A program made the translations under genes and the position numbers. Under the pieces are notes generated by a model. It was not told the DNA's origin, did no database searches, and worked only from the letters and a program-made list of their open reading frames with translations. Of a DNA stretch of 15,308 bases, positions 1-6,740 are shown piece by piece. This DNA is from an uncultured Bacteroidales bacterium (GTDB lineage: Bacteria > Bacteroidota > Bacteroidia > Bacteroidales > P3), in assembly GCA_947174375.1 (NCBI GenBank), contig CAMWIS010000027.1:1-15308 (forward strand), read 5' to 3'. Each line of letters begins with the position of its first letter. The stretch's first letter is position 1.

Positions 1-2
1 GC

Positions 3-191
3 CCCGTCGGTACGCCCGAGCGGGACGCTTTTCATGCGGCGGTAAAGGCGGACGTAGAGGCGGAAGAACGGGAGCGGGCGCTGGCGGCTGAGAAACAGAC
101 CTGTAAGGCGGACAAGGCTGCCCGCAAGACGCGGCGTGCGCAACGTCCGACGCCGGAGCGGCTTGACCTCGCACAGGCAAAGTTCGCGTAA
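3..191 (+). CDS. C-terminal end of an unrecognised protein (5' end outside the window)
   Basis: An open frame enters from the left edge and stops at TAA 189-191, giving the last 62 residues of a protein. The piece is rich in Ala, Glu, Lys and Arg: an acidic, probably helical stretch (KADVEAEERERALAAEK) is followed by a basic run (KADKAARKTRRAQRP) and ends ERLDLAQAKFA. This looks like a coiled-coil or charged tail rather than a catalytic domain. I do not recognise the family. The following DNA (227-282) holds inverted repeats that might be a mobile-element end, in which case this could be the tail of an element-encoded protein, but nothing in the 62 residues identifies a transposase. The frame is supported by codon use similar to the neighbours and by ending just before an AT-richer gap. 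It could also be a chance open frame in GC-rich DNA. Confidence 0.45.
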   Translation, partial: PVGTPERDAFHAAVKADVEAEERERALAAEKQTCKADKAARKTRRAQRPTPERLDLAQAKFA

Positions 192-226
192 GCCGGTATC
201 TTCACGGCATAATCCAAATCAAGATA

Positions 227-247
227 GGCCACCTCAGCGGAGTGGCC
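227..247. repeat. Short inverted repeat GGCCAC/GTGGCC
   Basis: GGCCAC (227-232) and GTGGCC (242-247) are perfect 6-base inverted arms around a 9-base loop. They lie 36 bases after the stop of the partial gene and just before the 29-base palindrome. The motif GAGTGGC at 240-246 recurs at 283-289. The hairpin could be a weak terminator (no U tract follows) or part of a protein-binding array at a mobile-element end. Confidence 0.4.
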
Positions 248-253
248 CCAACT

Positions 254-282
254 CAAAATGCAGGACACTGTCCCGCATTTTG
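254..282. repeat. 29-base near-perfect palindrome
   Basis: Two 14-base arms, CAAAATGCAGGACA and TGTCCCGCATTTTG, flank a single central C with one mismatch (A262 against C274). With one bulge, pairing continues outwards (ACT/AGT). As RNA it would be a strong hairpin, but without a U tract. As DNA each half begins TGTCC when read outward, with TG/CA-type tips, and GTGGC motifs lie outside both arms. This resembles two abutting insertion-sequence ends, for example of the IS21 family. The palindrome is seen directly; the element assignment is inference. Confidence 0.7.
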
Positions 283-368
283 GAGTGGCTCGGTATAGAC
301 TAAATCGTGTTTTTTCGACAGTGAAAAAATTAAATTAATTATTTTTTTTATGGCAATTTACGCTGTAC

Positions 369-377
369 GGGGGGGGG
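369..377. repeat. Homopolymer run of nine G
   Basis: Nine consecutive G residues lie about 27 bases upstream of the -33 element of the predicted rdgB promoter. They follow an AT-rich stretch (309-358). Runs of this length are prone to slipped-strand length change. The tract is outside the recognised coding sequence, so any effect would be on transcription or an upstream operator. Confidence 0.9.
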
Positions 378-403
378 CGTAAATGCGGCATAATGGACAT
401 GAA

Positions 404-435
404 TTGGGCAAAATCGGGCGATTATCGTACCTTTG
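404..435 (+). promoter_or_regulatory. Bacteroidetes-type promoter for rdgB
   Basis: TTG at 404-406, a 21-base spacer, then TACCTTTG at 428-435, matching the TTTG/TAnnTTTG consensus of the primary Bacteroidetes sigma factor. The start of transcription would be near 440. This leaves about 40 bases of leader before the ATG at 482 and argues against the longer reading frame beginning at 383. Confidence 0.6.
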
Positions 436-481
436 TGTGGGTTTCGGACAGGAAAGTCCGGCCCATAAACGCTTACACATC

Positions 482-1174
482 ATGGCATCACAGGAAAAGC
501 CCCGGGCGGGCCACTACATTTTCGCGACCCACAACGCACACAAACTGAAAGAGGTACAGGCTTCGCTAAGGTTCCCCGTTCAAGGCTTGGCGGCCTTGGG
601 TTGTATGGAGGACATTCCCGAAACGGGCTTCACGCTGCGGGAGAACGCTTTTCAAAAGGCGATGTATGTCTATGAACGCTACGGCGTGCCCTGCTTCGCC
701 GACGACACGGGCTTAGAGGTGCCGGCCCTCGGCGACGCACCCGGCGTCTATACGGCACGCTACGCCACGCTGCCGGATGACTTCGAGGCCCGCATGATGG
801 CCGGGGATCGCCGGGTGCTCGCGGACATCCAAGCCGCGCCCCCCGCGCCCCATCCCACGTTTGCGCAGAATATGGACCGGCTGCTGCATAAGATGCGCGG
901 CTTGGAAGGTCCGCAACGGCGGGCGGCGTTCATCACCGTTATCTGTCTGATTGAGGCCGACGGCCAGCCGCTTTACTTCGAGGGCCGTGTGGAGGGCGAC
1001 ATCCTCAACGCGCCCGCCGGCGCCGAGGGCTTCGGCTACGACCCCGTCTTCAGGCCGGAGGGCTACGACCGCAGCTTCGCCGAGTTAGACCTTGAGACCA
1101 AGAACCGCATCAGCCACCGCGGCCGCGCCGTGGCGGCCCTGCAACAATATCTCGACCGCATTTCCGCACGCTAA
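482..1174 (+). CDS. rdgB: RdgB/HAM1 non-canonical purine NTP pyrophosphatase
   Basis: Predicted to hydrolyse dITP, ITP and XTP to the monophosphate and pyrophosphate in the cytoplasm, keeping deaminated purines out of DNA and RNA. The 230-residue product has the family signatures: ATHNAHKLKEV (residues 15-25, substrate loop with Asn and Lys), FADDTGLEVPALGDAPGVYTARYA (72-95, with the catalytic Asp in ADDTGL), GFGYDPVF (183-190), SFAEL (198-202) and KNRISHRG (207-214). The family is usually about 190-205 residues. The excess is an insertion at about 96-128, between the ARYA motif and NMDRLLHKM. An in-frame ATG at 383 exists, but the promoter box at 428-435 lies inside that extension and homology begins only after 482. 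The stop TAA overlaps the next start by one base (TAATG), so the two genes are translationally coupled. Confidence 0.93.
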   Translation: MASQEKPRAGHYIFATHNAHKLKEVQASLRFPVQGLAALGCMEDIPETGFTLRENAFQKAMYVYERYGVPCFADDTGLEVPALGDAPGVYTARYATLPDDFEARMMAGDRRVLADIQAAPPAPHPTFAQNMDRLLHKMRGLEGPQRRAAFITVICLIEADGQPLYFEGRVEGDILNAPAGAEGFGYDPVFRPEGYDRSFAELDLETKNRISHRGRAVAALQQYLDRISAR

Positions 1175-3060
1175 TGGAAACCCGCCCCATCCGCCGTTTG
1201 GCGCGGCCGCTCGGCGGCCACCTGTTGTTCGCGCTCGCCGCCGTGGCGGCCTGCATCGTGGCCCCGCTGCTGCCCTTGCAGACCGACAGCGCCTATACGT
1301 TCTTCCGGCTGCTGCAACTGCCGCCGCTGAACATCGACGACCTGCGCACGCTCAACGCCGTGACCTGGCTTTCGATGCGGGCCGCCGTCCGCTTGGCGGC
1401 CGCGCCGCAGACACTCGCGCTCGTGTTCGCGCTCAGCCAAGTTGTATATACTTACATCCTCTACCTCATCGCGCGCTACGGCTTTCTGTACCGCAAGGCC
1501 GGCCGCCTGGCGCTCGCCCTCGCGCTCGTGAGCGCCCCCCTGTGGCTGAATCCGGCCAACGGCACGCTCAACGGGCTCGGTTATTTCGCGCTCGCCTACA
1601 CATGGCTTGAGGGCGAACGCCGGACGCGGTTGAAAACGGTTGTCCTCGCCGCCCTGCTCCTGCCCTGCGTGCTCGCCGACCCGGTTTGGCTGCCCGCCGT
1701 CATCGCGCTGGGGCTCTGCCACCGCCCCGAGGCCGCTACGGACGCCGACACCGCCGGCAAAGTCCGCTTTTGGTGGCCGCGCCTCGCGCTGCTTGCGGGC
1801 CTGTCGCTCGTCGTTTGGCTCGACCACCGCCTGCTGCCGCAACCCTTGGACTTCAATGCGGACTTCTTCCTGCCCGTTTACGGCTTCCGCAACGCCTTCG
1901 CGTTTTGGGGGCAGGCGCAGGCCTACGCCTATCTGTTCCTGTGGGCGGGCTGGGCTTACTTAGCCGCCCGCTACGCCTGCCGCAAGGCTTACCGGCCGCT
2001 CGCCATATTATTGATAATGACCGCCGTATGGCTCACGCTCTTCGGCTTTACGCCCAGCTATGCCGCCGACTTCGGCCGCCGTTTCCTGCCGTTTTGGGTC
2101 CTGACGGCCCTGCTCGTCTTAAAGGAGAAACAGCCGGCCGTATGGCTCGCGCCCGCCCTGCTGTTCCTGCTCTGCGGCACGGCCGACGCCTACAAGACGC
2201 TCGACCGCCGCGCGCACTTCTACGGCACGTTTGCCGAAAACCTGCCCGAACCGTTTGAGAAATTTTTGGCTTACAGCATCGCCATGCCCGAAGACAGCTT
2301 CCAGCCCTCCGTGATACCGCAGGTGGAGATGCTGAACTATACGCTCTTATATACGGCGCGGCCGCGCGTCGTGCAGTTCCCGCTGCCGGGCGTGCGGTTC
2401 CAGTCGCCCTACGAGGCCGACCTGTCGTTCCTGCTGACCAACGACTTGGAATGGCCGTCCAACCAGCTGAACCCGACTTATTTCCTGTCGTTGTACGCCA
2501 AGGGTAGCTTCGACATCCTGCCGGCCGACTTCTTCGCGTTCCGTCCGGTATATACACTACGGTGCACGGCCGAGGCCTACGCGCGCGACCGCGCCGGCAA
2601 GCCTTTCTTCCTATGCCAGACGTGGCCCGACACCGCCGGGGGGCTTTCCTCCGGCCCGGAGCTCGTGGAGCGTCAGTGCCTTGAGACGGCCTTTGCGGGC
2701 GACGCCTGCGTGAAGGTGGCCGGCGGGGACTGGGAAGCCCTGCCCGTTTCGTTCAACGTGCAGGCCGGCGACAGCCTCTATGTGCGGGTGAAACGGAAGG
2801 GGAACGGCTGTCTCGGCGCGGAGGACTTCTATTTCGCACGGCGGAAGGCCCGCGCGGTGCCTTTCCAGGCGGTGGCGACGCAGGCCGAACGGCAAATAAA
2901 GGCGGAGCGCGACACGGCCGACCTGTGGGATGACTTGGAGATACGCACGGCCATTCCGGCGGGCGTACAGCGCGTGCTCGTCCACGTCACGACCGATTCC
3001 GCGCGCCGGCCGTCTTATTTCGATAATTTGGAAATCGTATTGAGCCGCAGGGTGTTATAG
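1174..3060 (+). CDS. Large polytopic membrane protein of unknown function, coupled to rdgB
   Basis: A 628-residue protein that I do not recognise. The first half (about 15-340) has repeated hydrophobic segments consistent with eight to ten transmembrane helices, for example at 17-33, 82-100, 111-125, 155-180, 203-217, 250-265, 276-292, 306-318 and 323-336. From about 345 to the end it is soluble. It has a Cys- and aromatic-rich middle (PVYTLRCTAEAY, FFLCQTWPD) and a last portion (about 540-628) with the alternating pattern and YFDNLEIVL ending typical of a beta-sandwich or jelly-roll. The start ATG overlaps the rdgB stop as TAATG, so expression should depend on rdgB translation. The layout (multi-helix membrane part, then an extracytoplasmic domain) is reminiscent of bacterial glycosyltransferase-C-like proteins, but I see no clear catalytic motif. 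No function is assigned. Confidence 0.85.
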   Translation: METRPIRRLARPLGGHLLFALAAVAACIVAPLLPLQTDSAYTFFRLLQLPPLNIDDLRTLNAVTWLSMRAAVRLAAAPQTLALVFALSQVVYTYILYLIARYGFLYRKAGRLALALALVSAPLWLNPANGTLNGLGYFALAYTWLEGERRTRLKTVVLAALLLPCVLADPVWLPAVIALGLCHRPEAATDADTAGKVRFWWPRLALLAGLSLVVWLDHRLLPQPLDFNADFFLPVYGFRNAFAFWGQAQAYAYLFLWAGWAYLAARYACRKAYRPLAILLIMTAVWLTLFGFTPSYAADFGRRFLPFWVLTALLVLKEKQPAVWLAPALLFLLCGTADAYKTLDRRAHFYGTFAENLPEPFEKFLAYSIAMPEDSFQPSVIPQVEMLNYTLLYTARPRVVQFPLPGVRFQSPYEADLSFLLTNDLEWPSNQLNPTYFLSLYAKGSFDILPADFFAFRPVYTLRCTAEAYARDRAGKPFFLCQTWPDTAGGLSSGPELVERQCLETAFAGDACVKVAGGDWEALPVSFNVQAGDSLYVRVKRKGNGCLGAEDFYFARRKARAVPFQAVATQAERQIKAERDTADLWDDLEIRTAIPAGVQRVLVHVTTDSARRPSYFDNLEIVLSRRVL

Positions 3061-3070
3061 CGTCCTGCGG

Positions 3071-3092
3071 CGGATGGTACGCCTACCGTCCG
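3071..3092. terminator. Hairpin between convergent genes, possible bidirectional terminator
   Basis: CGGATGGTA (3071-3079) pairs with TACCGTCCG (3084-3092) around a CGCC loop, nine pairs including one G-U. It lies in the 52-base gap where the plus-strand membrane gene and the minus-strand antiporter meet tail to tail. No U tract follows on either side, so termination ability is uncertain. Confidence 0.4.
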
Positions 3093-3112
3093 GCCCGTCG
3101 GGTCACACGGAA

Positions 3113-4579
3113 TTAATCCAACATTCTATAAATCTCGGGCTGGTCGTCCTCATGGCACATGACGAACAGATGGTCGTCCGCATAGATTTGCGTCTGGCCG
3201 TTGGGAATGAGGTATTCGCCGCAACGCGCCATCATGGTGATGCGCACGCCTTTCGGGAACACGATCTGACAGAGCTGCGAGCCGATGAGCTTGCTGTCGA
3301 CGGGCACCTTGACTTCGATGACTTCCATGTTCTGATCCAACTCCTTGCGCGAGAGCAGGTGCTTGGGCATGAGGATGGAGACTTTGAGCCAACGCGCCAC
3401 GGCCGGGATGGACGTGCCTTGGATGAGCATGGACGTACAGGAGATGAAGAACACGATGTTGAAAATCATGCCGGCCTTTTCGAGCCCCGCGATGAGCGGA
3501 TAGGTGGCGAACACGATGGGCGCCGCGCCACGCAGACCGACCCACGAGATGAACAGCTTGTTCTTGACACCGAGTTTATTGAACGCGAGCGTGATGAAGA
3601 CGCTCAACGGACGCGCCACCAATATCATGAAGACCGAAATCAGCATCCCGATGCCGAGCACCGACCACACCTGTATGGGGTGCACGAGCAAGCCCAACGA
3701 GAGGAACAACACCACCTGCATGAGCCACGCGAAGCCGTCGAACGTGCCGAGTATCAACTCTTTCTGAACGATTTTCTTGTTGCCAATGAACACGGCCGCC
3801 ACATAGATGGCCAGGAAGCCGTTGCCGTGCAGCACGTCGGCGATGGAATAGGTGAAGAACATGAGGGCGACCATCAAGACGGGATACAGCCCGTTGTAAT
3901 GCGTCTTGATGCGGTTGACAATCCACACGCTGACCCGCCCCATGAGATAGCCGGCCATGGCGCCGATGAGAATCTGCATCAGGAAGAGGGGCAACAGCGC
4001 CCAAAGGCTGTCGCCGGGGTTCTGAATCACCGAGATGAACATGATGGTGAGCAGGTAGGCCACGGGGTCGTTGCTCCCGCTCTCCAACTCCAACATGGGC
4101 TTGAGGTTGTGCTTGAGCGCGAGCCGGCTCGACCGCAGGATGGAGAACACGGCCGCCGCGTCGGTGGACGAGATGATGGAGCCCAGCAGCATGGCTTCGG
4201 CGAAGGAGAAATTGTCGAGCGCGAGATAGACGAACAGCCCGACGGCGCCGGCCGTCAGCACGACGCCCACCGTGGAGAGCGCGACGCCCTGCCACAGCAC
4301 CGGCCTGATGCTGCGCCACTTGGTGTCCAAACCGCCTGAAAACAGGATGAAGTTGAGCGCGACGACGCCGATGAACTGGGCCGTCTTGGGGTTGTCGAAC
4401 ACGATGCCCTGATGATGCCCGAACCATGCGGCCACGCCCTCGGAGCCGGCCAGCATGCCCACGCCGAGGAACAATATCAAGGCGGGGACGCCGAACTTAT
4501 AGGAGCCCTGACTGACCCATACGCTGATAAACAGAAGGATAGAACCTATTAAAAGGATATTTTGCGGCGTAAGGTACAT
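3113..4579 (-). CDS. cvrA: CPA1 potassium or sodium/proton antiporter, NhaP2/CvrA type
   Basis: A 488-residue inner-membrane antiporter expected to exchange K+ (or Na+) for H+ in pH, ion and volume homeostasis. Residues 1-400 carry about 12-13 hydrophobic helices with CPA1 landmarks: FILFSGGLDT (77-86), SSTDAAAVFSIL (137-148), LESGSNDPVAYLLT (165-178) with the Asn-Asp pair of electroneutral exchangers, and WVGLRGAAPIVFATYP (346-361). Residues about 415-486 form a TrkA-C/RCK-C-like domain (VIEVKVPVDSKLIGSQL, then VRITMMARCGEYLIPNGQTQIYADDHLFVM), a likely cytoplasmic ligand sensor. Length and domain order match NhaP2/CvrA. The ATG is at 4579-4577 and no better start precedes it. I found no good TAnnTTTG box for it in the 130-base gap shared with tRNA-His. 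Ion specificity cannot be read from the sequence. Confidence 0.9.
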   Translation of the reverse strand: MYLTPQNILLIGSILLFISVWVSQGSYKFGVPALILFLGVGMLAGSEGVAAWFGHHQGIVFDNPKTAQFIGVVALNFILFSGGLDTKWRSIRPVLWQGVALSTVGVVLTAGAVGLFVYLALDNFSFAEAMLLGSIISSTDAAAVFSILRSSRLALKHNLKPMLELESGSNDPVAYLLTIMFISVIQNPGDSLWALLPLFLMQILIGAMAGYLMGRVSVWIVNRIKTHYNGLYPVLMVALMFFTYSIADVLHGNGFLAIYVAAVFIGNKKIVQKELILGTFDGFAWLMQVVLFLSLGLLVHPIQVWSVLGIGMLISVFMILVARPLSVFITLAFNKLGVKNKLFISWVGLRGAAPIVFATYPLIAGLEKAGMIFNIVFFISCTSMLIQGTSIPAVARWLKVSILMPKHLLSRKELDQNMEVIEVKVPVDSKLIGSQLCQIVFPKGVRITMMARCGEYLIPNGQTQIYADDHLFVMCHEDDQPEIYRMLD

Positions 4580-4663
4580 ACAAATCGGTATTTGGGGTTC
4601 AGGCTGCTACGGTTGCGGAGACGGAGGCGTCATACAACCAAATATCGTGTAAAATTACAAAAT

Positions 4664-4694
4664 TTTGGGAAATTAAAAAAATGTCGTACTTTTG
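4664..4694 (+). promoter_or_regulatory. Consensus promoter of tRNA-His
   Basis: TTTG at 4664-4667, an exactly 19-base spacer, then TACTTTTG at 4687-4694. This is a near-ideal Bacteroidetes promoter. Transcription would start close to 4700, a few bases before the mature tRNA 5' end at 4708. Confidence 0.8.
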
Positions 4695-4707
4695 CACCCC
4701 TATACAC

Positions 4708-4782
4708 GGTGGATGTAGCTCAGTTGGTTAGAGTACCGGATTGTGGTTCCGTGGGTCGTGGGTTCGAGTCCCATCTTCCACC
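4708..4782 (+). tRNA. tRNA-His (anticodon GTG)
   Basis: Cloverleaf features are all present. The D arm has GCTC at 4718-4721 and GAGT at 4731-4734 around AGTTGGTTA. The anticodon GTG is at 4743-4745 in the loop TTGTGGT. The T arm is GTGGG TTCGAGT CCCAT at 4758-4774. The extra 5' G expected of tRNA-His is at 4708, opposite C73 at 4782. The 3' CCA is not fully encoded (CCG follows), so it is added after transcription. Two stem positions are not Watson-Crick or G-U: U6 against U67 (4714/4776) in the acceptor stem and C27 against U43 (4736/4752) at the top of the anticodon stem. G10-U25 is a wobble. The gene has its own promoter and terminator, so it appears functional despite these. Confidence 0.95.
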
Positions 4783-4791
4783 CCGAAAATG

Positions 4792-4819
4792 AAAAGGCTT
4801 CCGAACGGAAGCCTTTTTT
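4792..4819 (+). terminator. Rho-independent terminator of tRNA-His
   Basis: AAAAGGCTTCCG (4792-4803) and CGGAAGCCTTTT (4806-4817) are perfectly complementary around AA, followed by more T residues. The hairpin starts ten bases after the mature tRNA end. Confidence 0.9.
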
Positions 4820-4842
4820 GTTTTGCAATTTTGCTATATTTG
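4817..4842 (+). promoter_or_regulatory. Probable promoter of the POT transporter
   Basis: TATATTTG at 4835-4842 matches TAnnTTTG and lies 40 bases upstream of the ATG. The nearest TTTG elements (4817-4820 and 4822-4825) are only 14 and 9 bases away, closer than the usual 19-20, and one overlaps the tRNA terminator tail. The -7 box is good; the -33 box is poor. Confidence 0.5.
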
Positions 4843-4882
4843 TACCTCTAAATAAACATTAAACTAACATAAACTTACTGCT

Positions 4883-6562
4883 ATGTCTTGGATTCAAGCA
4901 CACACTGCTATGGCGGTTTTGATCGGGATTGCGATCGTGGTCATACCGTTTTTGGTTTACTACGTGGTTACGGCCACCAAGCACCACCCCAAGGGTTTGA
5001 TCGCCGCCGCCTTGAGCAATATGGGCGAACGCTTCGGCTATTACATCATGAATGCCGTTCTGTTGCTGTTCATCTGCTCCAAATTCGGCATCCCCGATGC
5101 CACGGCGGGCTTCATCTACGCCGTTTTCTACTGCTGCATCTATCTGTTCAGCCTGCCCGGCGGTATTGTCGCCGACCGTTTGCAGAACTACAAGGGCACC
5201 ATCATGTCCGGCTTGCTCATCATGGCCCTGGGCTATGTGTTGCTCTCGCTGCCCGTTTTCGGCGGCGCCCCCGGCCATGTGCCTTCGTGGGTGCTGATGT
5301 TCACCTGCGTGGCCCTGTTCCTGATTGCGGCCGGTAACGGTCTGTTCAAGGGCAACCTGCAGGCCATCGTAGGTCAGATGTACGACAACTTCGAAGCCGA
5401 AGCGGCCCAAAAAGGCCCCGAAGCCTTGGCCCTGGCCAAGAGCAAACGCGACAGCGGCTTCCAGATTTTCTACGTGTTCATCAACATCGGCGGCGTTATC
5501 GCGCCTTTTGTGGCGCCCCTGCTGCGCGAATGGCTGCTGGGCACCAAGAACCTTATCTACAACTCGCAGATGCCGGCTTTCTGCCACCAGTATCTGAGCG
5601 GTAACATGGACGCCACGGCCATGAACAACCTGACCGAACTGGCCGCCAAAGTCAACCTCGACCCCGCCATCGACGCCGCCGCTATGGCCGCCGATCCCGC
5701 CGCCATGACCGCGTTCTGCGAAAACTACCTGCAGGTGTTCAACACGGGCGTTCACTTCTCGTTCATCGCTTCGGTGGCGGCCATGCTGATTTCGTTCGTC
5801 ATCTTCGCCTGCGTCAAGAAGAACTTCCCCAACCCCGTCCGCAAAGAGAAGAGCGCGGTGGTGGATTACACGCCCGAAGAACGCACCGCCCAGGCCAAGG
5901 AAATCAAACAGCGTATGGCGGCCCTGTTCGCCGTATTGGGTGTGGCCATCTTCTTCTGGTTCTCGTTCCACCAAAACGGTCAGTCGCTGTCGATTTTCGC
6001 GCGTGACTTCGTGAGCACCGACGCCATCGCGCCCGAAATATGGCAGTGCATCAACCCGTTCTTCGTCATCGTGTTGACGCCTATCATCATCTTGATTTTC
6101 GGCGCCCTGGCCCGCAAGGGTAAGGACGTTTCCACGCCTAAGAAAATCGCCATCGGTATGTTCATCGTGGCCTGCGCCTATATCTTCCTCTCGGCCTTGG
6201 CCAAGGTGATGGGCTACCCCTCCGGCAACGAATGGAGCGAAACGCCGATTGACCAGCGCGCCTTGGTGGGCCCGTGGGTGCTTATCCTCACCTACTTCTT
6301 CCTCACCGTGGCCGAATTGTTCATCTCCCCGCTCGGGCTGTCGTTCGTTTCCAAAATCGCGCCCCGTCACCTGCAGGGTATCTGCCAGGGTCTGTGGCTG
6401 TGCGCCACGGCGGTAGCCAACCTGTTCATCTTCCTGGGTGTTACGATGCTCAACAGCATCGGCCAGCAGTGGATTACGTGGGCGGTGTTCGCGCTCATCT
6501 GCCTGGCTTCGATGGGCGTCATGCTCGGGATGCTCAAGTGGCTGGAACGCATCACGAAATAA
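4883..6562 (+). CDS. POT/PTR2-family proton-coupled peptide transporter (MFS)
   Basis: A 559-residue polytopic membrane protein expected to import di- or tripeptides with protons. Family landmarks are HPKGLIAAALSNMGERFGYY (35-54, the ExxERF region), GNGLFKGNLQAIVGQMY (151-167, with the conserved Lys), the PTR2 signature FQIFYVFINIGGVIAP (193-208), and FFWFSFHQNGQSLSIFARD (357-375, helix 7). Two things are unusual. The first Glu of ExxERF is Asn46, leaving only Glu49-Arg50. There is also a hydrophobic segment at 8-30 before the normal start of the fold, so one extra N-terminal helix is likely. A 70-residue hydrophilic Ala-rich insertion (about 218-288) lies between helices. The ATG at 4883 follows the promoter directly. 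The gene is monocistronic, between two terminators. Substrate is inferred from family only. Confidence 0.88.
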   Translation: MSWIQAHTAMAVLIGIAIVVIPFLVYYVVTATKHHPKGLIAAALSNMGERFGYYIMNAVLLLFICSKFGIPDATAGFIYAVFYCCIYLFSLPGGIVADRLQNYKGTIMSGLLIMALGYVLLSLPVFGGAPGHVPSWVLMFTCVALFLIAAGNGLFKGNLQAIVGQMYDNFEAEAAQKGPEALALAKSKRDSGFQIFYVFINIGGVIAPFVAPLLREWLLGTKNLIYNSQMPAFCHQYLSGNMDATAMNNLTELAAKVNLDPAIDAAAMAADPAAMTAFCENYLQVFNTGVHFSFIASVAAMLISFVIFACVKKNFPNPVRKEKSAVVDYTPEERTAQAKEIKQRMAALFAVLGVAIFFWFSFHQNGQSLSIFARDFVSTDAIAPEIWQCINPFFVIVLTPIIILIFGALARKGKDVSTPKKIAIGMFIVACAYIFLSALAKVMGYPSGNEWSETPIDQRALVGPWVLILTYFFLTVAELFISPLGLSFVSKIAPRHLQGICQGLWLCATAVANLFIFLGVTMLNSIGQQWITWAVFALICLASMGVMLGMLKWLERITK

Positions 6563-6580
6563 GCGTACCTATAATATAGG

Positions 6581-6612
6581 AAAGGGTCGTCCATCACGGG
6601 CGGCCCTTTTTT
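6581..6612 (+). terminator. Rho-independent terminator of the POT gene
   Basis: AAAGGGTCGTCC (6581-6592) pairs with GGGCGGCCCTTT (6598-6609) around ATCAC, 12 pairs with two G-U, followed by a T tract to 6612. It begins 18 bases after the transporter stop. Confidence 0.88.
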
Positions 6613-6657
6613 ATTGCCCTCGGCTCAATCGAAATTGTTAATAATTTTGTTCAGAAC

Positions 6658-6688
6658 TTGCAAAATAGGAAAACATATCCTAACTTTG
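6658..6688 (+). promoter_or_regulatory. Promoter of the rplM-rpsI-rpsB-tsf operon
   Basis: TTG at 6658-6660, a 20-base spacer, then TAACTTTG at 6681-6688. Transcription should start near 6694, giving a leader of about 45 bases before rplM. It is the only consensus promoter seen ahead of the ribosomal genes. Confidence 0.8.
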
Positions 6689-6690
6689 CA

Positions 6691-6740
6691 CTCCTTTTGC
6701 GTGGAGCGTATCCCGCTTGTAGTAGATAAAACATATTAAG
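6691..6740 (+). promoter_or_regulatory. Short 5' leader of rplM, possible L13 autoregulatory site
   Basis: The leader can form two small hairpins that share bases and so exclude each other: CTCC (6691-6694) with GGAG (6703-6706), or AGCG (6705-6708) with CGCT (6714-6717). Ribosomal proteins often repress their own operons through such leaders, and L13 leaders have been proposed for this group. I cannot match a known consensus here. No Shine-Dalgarno precedes the ATG. Confidence 0.3.

Noticed and set aside
32..268. Minus-strand 78-codon frame over the left edge
   Set aside because: Runs through the palindrome and opposite the partial gene; composition (Ala, Arg, Ser) is that of a shadow frame.
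350..382. Ten-codon open frame containing the G run, ending at TAA just before the ATG at 383
   Set aside because: Too short, with no initiation signal. Changing the G-run length by one does not fuse it to rdgB in frame.
383..481. N-terminal extension of rdgB from the ATG at 383
   Set aside because: The promoter box TACCTTTG lies inside it and the family match starts after 482.
3074..4339. 421-codon open frame on the plus strand
   Set aside because: It is antisense to the antiporter, which has clear family motifs. The product is His-, Asp- and Glu-rich with no domain, typical of a shadow frame in GC-rich DNA.
4562..4792. 76-codon plus-strand frame across the promoter and tRNA-His
   Set aside because: It runs through a functional tRNA and its promoter; a chance frame.
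4859..6370. 503-codon minus-strand frame over the POT gene
   Set aside because: His-, Gly- and Glu-rich shadow of the transporter, with no recognisable domain or promoter.
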